In this document: positions 21,567 through 32,910 of the stretch, piece after piece
Numbering within the stretch: the stretch's first letter is position 1
How the letters are laid out: every line of letters begins with the position of its first letter
Origin: Bigelowiella natans CCMP2755
Taxonomy: Eukaryota; Cercozoa; Chlorarachniophyceae
Direction: 5' to 3'
Length of the DNA stretch: 33,160 nt
Assembly: GCA_000320545.1 (NCBI GenBank)
Contig: ADNK01001325.1
Coordinates: forward strand, 60,001 to 93,160
Notes under the pieces: generated by a model
Databases searched by the model: none
What the model saw: only the letters and a program-made list of their open reading frames with translations
What the model was told of the DNA's origin: nothing
Translations under genes and position numbers: made by a program

Positions 21567-22775
21567 CACGCAGCAGGGTCTAGAGGATGCACACCTGCAT
21601 GACCCCAGTTTTTTCCTCCCAACGCACCACAATCAGTCCGTGCTAGCGGGGGAAATGCTGCAGCAACTCGCAACCCAAAACATCACCCATTGCGGATCCA
21701 CTGCTGAACCAAATTGCCAAAATGGCATGAGAAAATCACAGGCACAGCAGGTGTGAAGCAGCATGGCTAGATTGGGATGACTGTTGAAAAGGTTTGATGA
21801 CGTCGTTGCATCCGTCTCATGTGTCTTTCGTCACACAGTCAAAGTGATCCTTGTTGAAATGACACAGCAAAAAAATCATCACCAGAGCATCGCGCTGTTG
21901 CCCGTGTCGCACACACTTTCGCCGCCACTGCTAGCTAGCCGTGAACTTGCTTTTCTTTTTCCATGCGTCCTCAATCATTTCTGTCACATTGATGGCAACA
22001 ACCGAGAACTCTGCTAGCTCGAGAGTCTCATCTTGGAAGTCACTCACAAACGAAATTTTTTGGCTCACGTTCACGAACCATGGAATCAGCAGTTGCCACT
22101 TTTTTGCTCTTTTCAGTGACAAGCAACCGATGTGGTTTGCAACCCATCCACGGCCTTTTGCTGTCAGTGTGTCCACGATGCGAAACGTGATCTTTTGATC
22201 TGGAAGCTGGTTGTGTTCCTTTGCCTTGTCCAAGTTCAACAACAAGTTCTTCGGTGGATTTTCTTTTGTGTGTGTCCACGTTGGACGACATTGCACGCAA
22301 AAATCTTTTGTTTTTCAAAGATCCAGATTGCTCCTCTGTGAGCTGTTTGTCCAATGCTTTGCCTCTTTTTGATTTGAAAATTTTCGTTTGTCGTTTCAGG
22401 TTAGAACAAACTTGCAGTGTTTTCAGCGGTGCTCCAGCCAAACACTTCCGCGATGCAGACAATGGCTCGATGCTCTGGCGATGTTTTTTTGGCTGTGTCA
22501 TTTCAAGCAAGATCATTTTGATGAAAGACGTGTGAGACGGATGCACACGGTGTGATCAAATCTTTTCAATGGTCATCCTGTTCTGGCTGTACCACTTTGC
22601 GTCTGCTGCACGTGCCTGTGATTTTTGTCGCGTCGTTCTAGCAATTCAGTTCAGCAGCAGGTACACAGGTCCGCAGTGGGTGATGTTTTGGGTTGCGAGT
22701 TTTATGGCATTTCCTCCATGGACTGATTGTGGTTAGGAGAAAAAAACTGGGGTCAGGCATGCACCCTGCTGCGTG
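21567..22775. mobile_element. Long inverted-repeat (foldback/TIR) element
   Basis: The left arm ~21567-21910 and right arm ~22448-22775 are inverse complements along ~330 bases, with scattered mismatches and small gaps. Matched blocks include GACCCCAGTTTTTT, CCACAATCAGTCC, CTCGCAACCCAAAACATCAC, AAAATCACAGGCAC, GCATCCGTCTCA, GAAATGACACAGC and CCAGAGCATCG. The ~540-base centre holds two overlapping (-) strand frames of unknown family: 22296-21931, with a plausible run from KITFRIVDTL to FVSDFQDETLEL, and part of 22546-22040. They could be one frameshifted protein relic. No transposase family was recognised and no target duplication was found. Confidence 0.6.
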
Positions 22776-23646
22776 CATCATGCTAGCGCAGGGTGCAATG
22801 TCTGCCCTTGTCCCAGCTAGCTAGCCTCGCCACCGATCGTTGAATTGCTGAACGTCCGCGCTGTGCGTCACGGTGGGGACAATGCAATGACAACACACAG
22901 CTAGATCATGCAAGATGCGACTGTGATGCGTGCAGTGTGAAACTTTTAGCTACGGCTGTCCGACCGAGTTGCATGTGCAATTGTTAGCAGATGGAGGCCT
23001 CTTGTGTGATGAGCGCACAGTGGTTGCGACAAGGGACAAGGGTGGGTTTCATTGTCGGATTGAGGGTAGCCATGTGTTTGTGTTGTGTTTCCAGATGCAT
23101 GCATCAGTCTAGCAGTGGGCGGCTAGCTAGCTAGACGCAATGACGAAGCACATGCACCATGTGGTTTGACTTCTCCGACAACTGTAGCCGACGGTAGAAG
23201 CAGGATGACCATCCGAAAAAGAAACCTTGCGATGAAAACTTCTGGTTTCATTGCGCTCTTTGAGAATCATCGCCTTACTGTCCCAAGGCATGCTGGCATG
23301 TGTCACGCACCCAGATTGCGCTAACTGCATCCTTCGATGACTCAACAACATGCAATGACGCTAGTCCATGCATGAGCATGCAAACTTCCACACATGCGAG
23401 TCAACAGCGGACAGCATTGCAACAAAAGTAGTGTGGCGGGAACACGCAGCATCAGCACGTGCGACGTCACACGCAGCTCTCGATATGAACGATATGTGAA
23501 GAGAAACTGAGCACATGCCACATGCAACGTGTCCAAGTTCTGCATGCAGTGCAAAATGCTAATTGAGTTGTTTGGACAAAATTCATGTGATGACAACAAT
23601 TTGCATGAGACCATTAGCTGTCAGTTAGTGTGAATGATTTTGTCTG
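22776..23646. other. CTAG- and TGCA-rich DNA without a clear gene
   Basis: Short frames on both strands show no domain resemblance. CTAG clusters occur at about 22782-22787, 22814-22827 and 23123-23135. Confidence 0.4.
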
Positions 23647-24027
23647 ATGTGGCTAGTGAGTGTCAACGAGTTCGATCGAGTCTTCGAAATGATGGTTGCT
23701 GCACCACCTGGCAAGAGTGGTACTACTTGCGTGCGCAGAGGTGTTTGTGTGACGCAAGGTCAGTGCTGACTAATGTGCCATGATTTCGCTGTTGTTTACT
23801 GCATACGTCAATGATGTAGAGACTACAGCAGGAACGACTGCTTCTGGGCCTCAACCCTCTTCTACAGTCGTGTGGGCCTTCTTGGTAGCAGCCGCAGCAG
23901 AAGCAGCACCAATAATACAACACCATGCCACATCTTGACTACTTCTGAAGGGCTGACAGCCTTGGAAAAGAGACACCAAAGATGTGGTTATTGTAAGTCT
24001 CATGGTCAGTGTGGCAAGGCTGGATAA
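23647..24027 (+). other. Possible small Cys-rich gene or transposon relic
   Basis: The frame from ATG 23647 reads NEFDRVFEMMVAAPPGKSG and could be spliced at GTCAGT (~23759). Further on, one frame encodes TVVWAFLVAAAA, and another ends EKRHQRCGYCKSHGQCGKAG before TAA at 24025-24027. The closely spaced Cys and His recall small zinc-binding tails, but no consistent exon set was found. Weak call. Confidence 0.2.
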
Positions 24028-24862
24028 ATTCTATTTGCTTTTTGTATAGAATCTAAGCTGTAGTACACGTGGCGCAGCCCGTACCTGAATAGCCCGAACA
24101 ACAACATATATATTTTGTTTAGATGACAAAACATGCGGCAGCTTATAGGATGAATTGTACTTTTTCATGCAGGATCTGATAAGTGCTACGCACGCAGCAC
24201 ACGGAGCAGAGTACATGATTACAGGATTTCCAGGAATGTTCTTGCCTTTTCGAACAGAGATTATTTTATATTTGTCAGTGGTTTTTATAGAAATTGAGTA
24301 TCATCTTCGTATCGATTTTCAGAAATATGATTTTATGCTGAAATGTATCCACCGACCCCAACGAACAACGTACAAATCGGCATCTCTCAAATATATCTTT
24401 TTCCTGCATCTTAGAATAGCATCTTTTTCGGCATGGCAAGATACTTTTCCCTTGGAGATCTGTCGTATTCCGTGGTACTATATTAGAAGCTGTAGAATTC
24501 ATCAATTTATGTTCAATACTACCTGCATCACATGTTTATTGTGTCCTCTTGCTACTATCTCTCCTCCCCTGACAATAATACAACCATGCTTTTCCCGCAA
24601 CACAGACTTCGATGCCTCCTCTGCAATCGTAGTATAAACGACGTACAAGTGAGAAGAATAGGGATAAGAGTGAGGAAGTTGACTTGATTGTTGGTTTATG
24701 TGGATATATTATTCATGTTGAGACACGACGAAAATTGCTAGTAACCGGCAGCCATAAGCATAAAATGCTGTTTTGATGAGGGAAGATCTGAAAGTGTTAC
24801 CTACGAAAATAATAAAAAGAAACGATGATTTAGCTGATTTTTAGGTGACTTACTAGTTTATA
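24028..24862. other. AT-rich intergenic DNA
   Basis: A 160-codon (+) frame at 24155-24637 lies here, but its composition is that of AT-rich noncoding DNA and it has no motif. Nothing else supported. Confidence 0.4.
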
Positions 24863-25317
24863 TTAGTCTGTCAAATATTTGGTTACAGTAGATCCTTGAA
24901 AATCCCCCATATTGAGTGGAATCGCTCTCTGCATAGCCCGCGAAGAAGATGATGTTGACGAGGACAACTTACCAACCGATGATAATAAAGTTGTCTCACA
25001 AGTATGATAGCTGCTAAATGTGTGGGAAAGATTCAGAAGTGGTGAAATTAAAAACAAACAGTACGCGAGCTGACATATCGAAACTCCATAAGATCGGAAT
25101 AGATAACTTCTACTTACCGCTGCGATCTCACGGTTTCTTTCCCAAGAGATCTCTCGAAGGGATTGTTGAAGGTGGTGGCAGCAAGGTAGGCAATGTAGAG
25201 GAAGGTGAGTACAATATGTAAAATAACAGGTGATGGCAGAGCTTGTAGCTTTGAAGTGCTTCCCTCACAGTAGAAACTTGGGAGCCAACCTACGAGCTGT
25301 GCCGATGTGTATTCCAT
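24863..25317 (-). CDS. Possible small single-pass membrane protein, 2 exons
   Basis: Exons 25317-25118 and 25013-24863, joined at donor GTAAGT and acceptor TTTAG, give 116 residues in frame. One strong hydrophobic helix, SPVILHIVLTFLYIAYLAAT, lies near residue 30 and is followed by a basic stretch (ERSLGKETVRSQR). The tail is Ser-rich and ends KYLTD. I do not recognise a family. An alternative (-) start at about 25371 in another frame reads LFKPFDGIHIGTARRLAPK, so the 5' exon could be different. The terminal exon is more secure than the start. Confidence 0.4.
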
Positions 25318-25971
25318 CGAATGGTTTAAAGAGCGTCGTTGTCTCCGCCCCGGTTTCAGCCTCAGCATTCATACATCAACTAGTTTGATGAGAAAGCAGA
25401 GGATCTTCTCTTAAGATCCCATTCTCCACCTCCTCCTCCTACTTTGTACCACTACTACTTTACTGCAGCCCTGGATGCGAATGAGAATTCGGAGAAGCAG
25501 CGAGTCGTAGCTGATGGTGGTCAAATCCATCATCATCATCACATCATAATCATCATCATCATCATCACCATCATCATCTCATCAATAATTACGCGCACTT
25601 TATCTATCGAATCAATAATTTACGGTGATTCCATCCAAAATCCCTTAGGTTTGTCACAAGTTGTGTAAGCAGGTGACTGCTGGGAAATCTTTCTAGTTAG
25701 TTAGTTAGTTATTCTGTTCGAGTCCTTAACTTCCCAGCAATGTTTTTTCACCGAATTGATTTTCACAGTTAGTGTATAACAGCAATGGTGTATCTATCAT
25801 GGGAAGTTTTCCCTGTAAAAATAGGTCTTGAATGGTCATCATTATTATCATTATTATTATTGTTGTTGTTGTTGTTGTTATTGTTGTTTATTTGTCATCA
25901 TCGTCATCATCATCATCATCCCACAACTAACTTAAACAAACTAACTAACTTTCTTACATACCTCACGAATA
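25318..25971. promoter_or_regulatory. Divergent promoter region with triplet microsatellites
   Basis: It separates the (-) membrane-protein candidate from the (+) UBA/PUB gene. ATC triplets occur at ~25531-25577 and ~25897-25920, and ATT/GTT triplets at ~25841-25890. GTTAGTTAGTTAGTTA is at ~25694-25710. No core promoter element was identified. Confidence 0.45.
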
Positions 25972-27551
25972 ATGACGTCGCGTCTGCCCACGGATCAAGA
26001 GCTCCAACCTCTCCTCAGTCTTGGCATTTCGAGATCGCATGCAACGAAGGGTCTCCAGGCACAGCAATTTAGGGTTAATCAGGCAATTGATTGGTGTCTC
26101 ACAAACCCAGAACAGCAACAGTTTTCGCGTCAGACAGCTTCTACAACTTTGGATGGTTGACATAATTAATTGTGTTTACCATGGAATTTTTATGCACATA
26201 CGATTCATAAGCAAATCGACGAATACAATACTCGAATTTGCTCTTCCATGGTGATGTTATTCTTCAGAGAAGCATGTTCAAAATCTTAAGGGAATGGGGT
26301 TCTCGGAGGCACACGCTCGCAACGCTCTATTGCTGAATGTATACTAACATATTATCTATTCATTGATGAACTACTGTTTTGATGCAGTCTGCTAATTTAC
26401 TATTATACGTAGGGCAACAACTTCCAGAGATCTATGGATTGGTGCTTGGCCAACCCTGAAGTAGCACAACCACTACCACCGGCTAGAGAGAAAAAGTCGA
26501 GCAAGATATCAAATTCAAACACAAACAATTCCAACCTACAACAAAGTTACAAAATGGAGGAAGATGTTGAAGTAAGATCTTCATATGCATATGGAGGTTT
26601 TTGTTATAAGTGTCGTCATCATCCATTGCAGGACGATATAATGGACACAGACGATTGGGTGGACAACGACCCTACTGACAATGACGCGAACAAAACTAAT
26701 AGCAGCTCCATAACAACAGCTGGAGGCCTGGATTTGCTACAGAAGGTGTGGTAGTTCATTATTCACAAGATATTAAACAAGCTTTTTTTTTAATTCTCAC
26801 CTGTAATGTTTTTAATTTTTCATTATACATCATTGTATCTATCAATTAACGATAATTAAAATGGTTGGGAATGAAGCAATCCCTCCAAAGAGCAAAGTTG
26901 GCAGAGAAGCAACGAAAGCAAAAAATGAAGGTCATTTCAAACTAACGTCGCGTCATCATCTTTGGTCAACTGTCCTTCATCACCTACCGAGCATTCAGTC
27001 ATAAAATATAATTGATTATTTACCACTGCTACTGATATCTCAAAATAATCATCTGCATCGTCCATTATTACTAGAAATTAGAAATGGAGCGCATGAAAAG
27101 GGAAGAGGTCACTAATCATATTTTAAATATATAGTTGTCGCCGCTAAAATATCGTGATCAATGTCGAAATTAGTGCTTGCAATGCTGCTAGCAATATTCC
27201 CGCTTGCTTCTTTTTTGTCACAATGTGAGCCTTACAAATGAAATATGGGGGCCTAAGGGAGGGAAGTCGTTCTCCTTGAATAATTGCCTCTCCTCCGTCT
27301 GTTGTACTGATAAGGCAACAACAACCGGAGGAGGAAGTAGTAGTGAGTGAATGGGGAAAGGAGGCAGCCAAAATAATCGTTCATTATCGTTGTTGTTGTT
27401 GTTACTACAACTAATCAACGACATTCTCATCATTAGAATCTAATAATCATTCTTCTTTTCGTCGATAGGAACTGGAACAAAAGGCTAGTATCGATGCTCA
27501 GAAGCGAGATAAAATTCGGATGGAAAGGGAGGCTGCCCTAGAGGCAAAGGT

Positions 27552-27584
<33 letters not shown>

Positions 27585-30274
27585 CATTAGTTGAAGTGCT
27601 CTTATCTCCATCATCATGTCGTAAAATCATCACCACTCTCTCCCCATTCTCATGATCAAAAAAATGAAAATGAAACATGTATCGTTATCAAATTAAAGGG
27701 GGTAGTTTACATCGTAAATGGATTTCTTCAAGATTATGGGGCCTCCCAAGCAAGGTATATCATCGATGATGATGACGACGACGATGATGATGATGATAGT
27801 GATCATGATGATGGTAATGGCAATGGTTGCCGACGAACTAGGGAGCCATTGAGCCATTGCTTTGCTGCTGTGTTTTGGTGTGGTCAGTCAGTCAACAATC
27901 ACTAGCAACAGCAACAACCACAACAACAACAACAACAACAACAGAATGGATCTGCATTCATCTATTACCATTGCACACTCATCACCATCTTTTATACCAT
28001 ATCGTATAATTAGAGAGACAGTGGGGCTTGTCGTACGGATAATAGACACAATATTGAAGCATCCATCCCAACCTAAATACAGAAAGGCATAGTCATCACA
28101 TTAATACAACAACAACAATAACATCTGGCATTATTACCAAAATAAAGCATCAGCAGCAGCAGCAGCGGATATACATCGTTTCTATATTCCTGCTAATAAT
28201 CTAATAATATACTATATAGTGTTGTAACATTTAAAGAGTGGAAAAAGAACTACTACTCGCATGAAGTGTTCCTAAGAAGAACAAAACTTCCAATAAACAG
28301 GTCAAATTGTCTGCAAAGAAAATTCAAAAAGACATTGTCCGAATTTCAGGAGGTGTTGCACTGCTTAAATGTGCTGGATTTAGGTAGCAATAAATTGTAG
28401 TAATTAATGATTGATATAAGCAAAGTGCGAAGAAACAACTATTCCTTTTTGTATCCATGAAAAACCATAATTGATGCATGTTAGTTCTTATGCAATCAAC
28501 AGCAGTATTAGCCAGAACCGATAAATGATGCATTAGCGAAAGTAAACAAGTAATATTAATGCGGATGATGATATATTAATACAAAATACAATTATGCAGC
28601 CCTATTTACTACCCACATAATACTACTGATGAAATGAAAAGGATGTTGACCATAAAAATATTTTACTAATTATAGATCCGGTGCCATTGATGTGAGTAAT
28701 GGCAAGGAGGATAGTAGTCAGAGCGTGAGTAACAACAATGGCGGGATTTTAGAGTTGTTCCCGAAGTCATCATCTTCATCTTCATCACCCTCCTCAACAG
28801 CAACACTTTCAACATCTTGTCTGGGTAGTAGTAGTCATAGTATTGGGAAGGGGAATTAAGGTTAGGCCAGAAGTGGACTTATGGCGTTCTTACAGGAGGA
28901 GGAGGAGGAGGAGGAGGATAAATATATATTATGAATGAGAGAGAGAGAGGAGGAGAGGTGGCCAACAAACTCAGTGGAAACTTAGAAAAAATGATGTAAT
29001 AAATCGAATAATGCGTTTATTTCTTTCTTCGAGTTGTTTTGGTATTCATTTCCATCGTCACCTAGTAGTGCGACCATCGAGCACTCGTACTAATCATATC
29101 TGCATAAAGTTATAGCAGTAGCATAAAAAAAAAACATGTCGTCATCGTCGTGTCACTCCTCTTGGCACATCATACCCACTATACATGATACAAAAAGCCG
29201 TTTGTGGTTTTAATTACATCTTTCTTCTTCCTCACTGTCTTTAACATCATCATATAGAGTTTTTGAAGAAATTTCGACGTGAGGTGTCCGAGATAGTATC
29301 GAAGGTGATAAAAGGCGTAGTATTTACAATAATCATCATAATGTTACTGATGATGATGATGATGATACAAGAAACCACAGCTAAATTTATCTCCTTGTAC
29401 CACTAACCCACCCCACCCATCTCTTTTTACATCTCTTCTTCTTGTTCTTACAACCTTTATAGCATACTGCAACGTGCATCCCAGAATTGATGGAGAAAGC
29501 TCGAAATGAAGACTTGAAAAAAGCTAAGGTGTCAATTTACTCTGTTATATAAAAAGATTAGTATTAGCAGTTACGGTTATAGAAGACGTAGGCTGCGAAG
29601 AGGTGTGGCAATACCATCAGTTGTGTTTGAATGAGAAGAATGTAATTGAAGGGATTCATGATGATGATGGTGATGATGATGATGATGATGATGATAACGA
29701 TGATGATGATGATAATGATGATCACGACGGTGTGAACCCCTTTCTCCCTCAGCTTACTACTACTACCATATCAACTTACTACTACCATATCAACTTGCTA
29801 CTACCATATCAGAGCAATTACACTCACTGCCTCATCTAGAATTCCTCTTTTAATTTGAATGTTCTTTCTAATGGTGTAGCCATCGGTGGAGAGAATATAT
29901 TTTGCAGCAATAGAACTCAGAAAGGTAGTAGTGGTACTAGTAGTAGTAGTAGTGGTGGTGGTGGTGGTGATGGCACTCCATAGGTGTGCATTCGTTTGTC
30001 TACCCTAGACTGTAGTATGTAGTATTACTGCGATGATGTATATGTTAATGTATATGCATGTATGTAGCCATATGTTTTGGTAATATGATGATTTGTCGTT
30101 GGTTTTGTCCATATTCTTCGATATTTATCATCGATGATATGGCGACAGAATAGTCAATAAGTCAGTCGTCTGCTGTCATCTGATTATTATCACCCATTCA
30201 TTCATTCATTTTGTACCTGATATTGTTCGGTCGTACATACGTCTTAATGACAGTATATAAAAACTCGTTGTCGT

Positions 30275-30308
<34 letters not shown>

Positions 30309-32158
30309 CATTTTACCTTGTTGCGTTCATAAACGTTTCTTCTACAAGCAAACGATGAGTGATTACTAGCTGCTTGATCGGAACTGTTAAGAAATTTTGA
30401 CACCTATTTTTCGCCTTCGACACCGTACCTCTCTCTATGTAACATTACATATACGTCTTCTATTGTTTAGCTTTTCTCGAATGTGATTGCGGCCAACGAT
30501 GCTGATGGGAGGGTAATAGATATTTTCGAATTGTTGGATATTTAGGGTTTACATTGTAGTATCAGCATCAGGATGTTGTCACATGATCACAGATTATTGC
30601 ATATTAACATTGATGAAGAGAATTAGAGTTTCATGACTTATCGAAGATAATCTATCTCTTTTCTACCACCTACTATACAACAACGTCGATGGCTATTTAA
30701 TGTTTTCGTGCTGATGTATGCAATGTTGTTAGGTTTCCATAGATTTTCTTTCACTCGATTCAGGCAGTCAGATCTTCAAATATCGTTTTAGGTCATAGTA
30801 AGAAGTAGTAGTAGTTGGTAGTAGTAGTAGTAGTAGTAGTAGCAGGGTGCATATATTATGATTTTAATCAGGAGACGTTGTAGTAGGGAAAAGTAATGTC
30901 ATAGTTACATGATGACCCTTGTTAATAAAATAACTCAACAACAGTTCGTTCGAATTTTTAGATTTAAGGAACGCAAGCATGCCAAAACTCTCACCATAAA
31001 ACATACAAATATGCATACGCACGATATCCATTATTTTTAACAATACACACGTTTGTGAGTCCGTTATAAGACGTGTGTGCCGATGATTTCCTTTAAGTAT
31101 ACATATAATCCGTGCGAGACCAAGCGTCATCACCACCATAGTAGCAATGATAGTGTACAATGTATAACTACTACTGTCTATCTTCAGCCGTCTTCTCCTA
31201 CTCCCTCGTATTGACACTTATATGTTCACTTCTAGATCGGTTCCACGTTGCATTGATATACTCAAACAAATGGGATACAAGGAAGTTCGCGGATATTGGT
31301 AGTAGTAGTAGTTGTTGTTGTTGTAGTGGTAAGTGTACTAGTAGTAGAAATAGTAGTAGTAGTAGTTGTTGTTGTTGTTGTTGTAGCAAAAGCAGCGGAG
31401 TTATTCCGTTTATTGAGGTTGACGGGAGTTCTAGATAATAATGGGAATAATGAAATTCATGATGTTGTGATTGTGATCAGAAGTGTGTGCATCTCTTTTC
31501 ATGATCATTAATAATTTCCTGTTCAAAATATAATAAAAAGGCGTGTTGTGAACCCTGTCGTTGAGACATTCGTGGCTGCTGTCGAAGATTTAAGTGCTGA
31601 GATATCAAAAATACGGACGAAAACACCCGTATTTAAAGCTACATCAAAGTTGGTGAAATCAAATCCCGGCCAAGGACCCCGAGTGTTGGTACTTTTTTCA
31701 TGATTGCCATCATGGTGTCCTTTCAATTGAGATTTATTTAAACTCGACAGATATCTACTCTCTCGGCATGTCTTGGTCGAATTATTGATGATCCAGACAA
31801 CGTGAAATATCATAAACTCAAGCTCAGGTACATTTTAACTTCAAAGCTTGTTTTTAATAAATCTAGTAGAAGAACTCATATGAGTTTGTTTCGTGCACTA
31901 ATGTCGGATTTTTCCTCAAATCGAAACATAACGCAGTCTAACCGTTTGTTTTTCCTGCATCACAGTGTTCTGTTTCGCAAGAGCGGTGGATTCCTGAATG
32001 GTAGCCGTCAGATGCTAACTCGATTAGGATTCAAGGTGGATGATGTCACCGAAACTGCAACACTACGTTACACGAGATCTGGAGAGGTAGATTTGAACTT
32101 GGTTGAGCTCAGACGAAACGATTTGCTGCGTTCGTGGGGAGAATTGAATCACAGCTAA
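25972..32158 (+). CDS. UBA-UBA-coiled-coil-triple PUB protein, about 21 exons
   Basis: Exons: 25972-26155, 26268-26338, 26413-26571, 26632-26745, 26877-26930, 27075-27107, 27469-27549, 27733-27754, 28016-28086, 28301-28383, 28676-28824, 29258-29304, 29463-29528, 29880-29924, 30471-30512, 30772-30791, 31236-31298, 31387-31417, 31566-31688, 31751-31827, 31966-32158; 1728 bases, 575 residues, every phase agreeing. UBA1 has LLSLGISRSHATKGL and AIDWCLTNPE; UBA2 has LKGMGFSEAHARNALLL and MDWCLANPE. A Lys/Glu/Arg coiled coil follows. PUB1 has RIIDTILKHPSQPKYRK and VALLKCAGF. PUB2 has IELRKLFSNVIAANDADGR and CIDILKQMGYKEV. PUB3 has LSACLGRIIDDPDNVKYHKL and QMLTRLGFKVDD. UBA binds ubiquitin and PUB binds the p97/Cdc48 tail in known families, so a p97 adaptor in protein degradation is inferred. 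Least certain: exons 27733, 30772, 31566, and whether 28824 is a donor; without it a shorter protein would end at TAA 28857-28859. Confidence 0.78.
27550..27583 (+). repeat. GTA triplet tract starting at a splice donor
   Basis: The donor GTGTAG after exon 27469-27549 runs straight into about ten GTA/TAG units. Comparable tracts lie against the donors at 28825, 29925 and 31299 of the same gene. Confidence 0.8.
27755..28015 (+). repeat. Intron with GAT and CAA triplet tracts
   Basis: The intron after exon 27733-27754 holds a (GAT)n tract (~27764-27796) and a (CAA)n tract (~27914-27942). They create acidic or Asn-rich frames that are not coding. Confidence 0.6.
28087..28300 (+). other. Probable GC-AG intron inside PUB1
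   Basis: The exon ends AGAAAG followed by GCATAG, and the next exon begins after AACAG. Joining AAG to GTC gives KYRKVKLSAKKIQ, which matches the PUB core, whereas reading on gives KA-stop. No GT lies at a position that would keep the frame and motif. Confidence 0.6.
29649..29722 (+). repeat. GAT triplet tract in intron
   Basis: It lies inside the intron 29529-29879 of the UBA/PUB gene. It is followed by three copies of an ACTACTACCATATCAACTT-type repeat at ~29757-29810. Confidence 0.7.
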
Positions 32159-32907
32159 ACCAGTCGATGAAAGATTTTCTTGCACGAGAGGAAATGGCAC
32201 ATTGTCTGTGGACACAGTGCAAGCTGCATTTCATTTGCACAACTTCATGGGCACTGTCCAGTGCAAAATGACAAAATTGTTGTTCATGGAAACATTTCAA
32301 TGTTGTGTGACGATGAAGACTTGTTGGCATTGTGACACCAATTTGTTCGATGAATTGAAAGTGTCTGCGCACAAAACGATGCAATTTGCAGAGTGCCGGA
32401 TGCGATTGCGATTTGCAACTTGGGCTGACATGGATGCCCGATTGCACAATGATCAATTGAAGCAAAATCAAATTGAGAGCACGCCACATTCACTTTGTCA
32501 ATGACGTGAACCTTGCGCAAAACCAAACAAGTGCACCAAAGCTTTGTGCAATCCCCCAAAAAACAAAGTGTGACAAAATGCCTCCACTTTTGCGCCGCGG
32601 GCAACCTGGCAGCTGTGTGACCCACTGTTTTGACTTTCCGCATCTGCAGCGGCTGCATGTTCAGGCAAGCGTGACTCTGCACCAGAGCGCGTGCTGAACC
32701 CCGCAAACCGCGGAAAATGATGCACAAAAAATCCTCATCATTTTCGCATTTCGCGCTAACAATCTGCACACTTTGCAAAAAAAAAATGTCGGCAGCCCTG
32801 TCAGCATGCATTTACTCAAAACACACCCTCACGGAACCAACGCGCTTCGCGCGTCACGTGCCTGTCTTGCCTTGTGCGTGGAAACGAGAATTCTTGTCTG
32901 AAATTGT
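32159..32907. other. Subtelomeric DNA between last gene and telomere
   Basis: Only ~750 bases separate the UBA/PUB stop codon from the telomere. It is rich in TGCA, TTTGTGCA and CAAATTG and resembles 7338-8401 in composition. The (-) frame 32811-32284 (175 codons) is His/Cys/Ser-rich with no recognised domain and is probably chance. Confidence 0.5.
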
Positions 32908-32910
32908 GGG

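Noticed and set aside
24155-24637. 160-codon (+) frame
   Set aside because: AT-rich, Ile/Phe/Cys/His-heavy sequence without motifs. No splice partners restore a recognisable protein.
27591-27905. 104-codon (+) frame with a run of aspartates
   Set aside because: The acidic run is a GAT repeat inside an intron; only the 22 bases at 27733-27754 are proposed as coding.
29584-29603. Extra exon at 29584-29603 in the UBA/PUB gene
   Set aside because: Its flanks look like splice sites, but after the preceding phase-0 exon it reads into TAG; skipping it joins 29528 to 29880 in frame.
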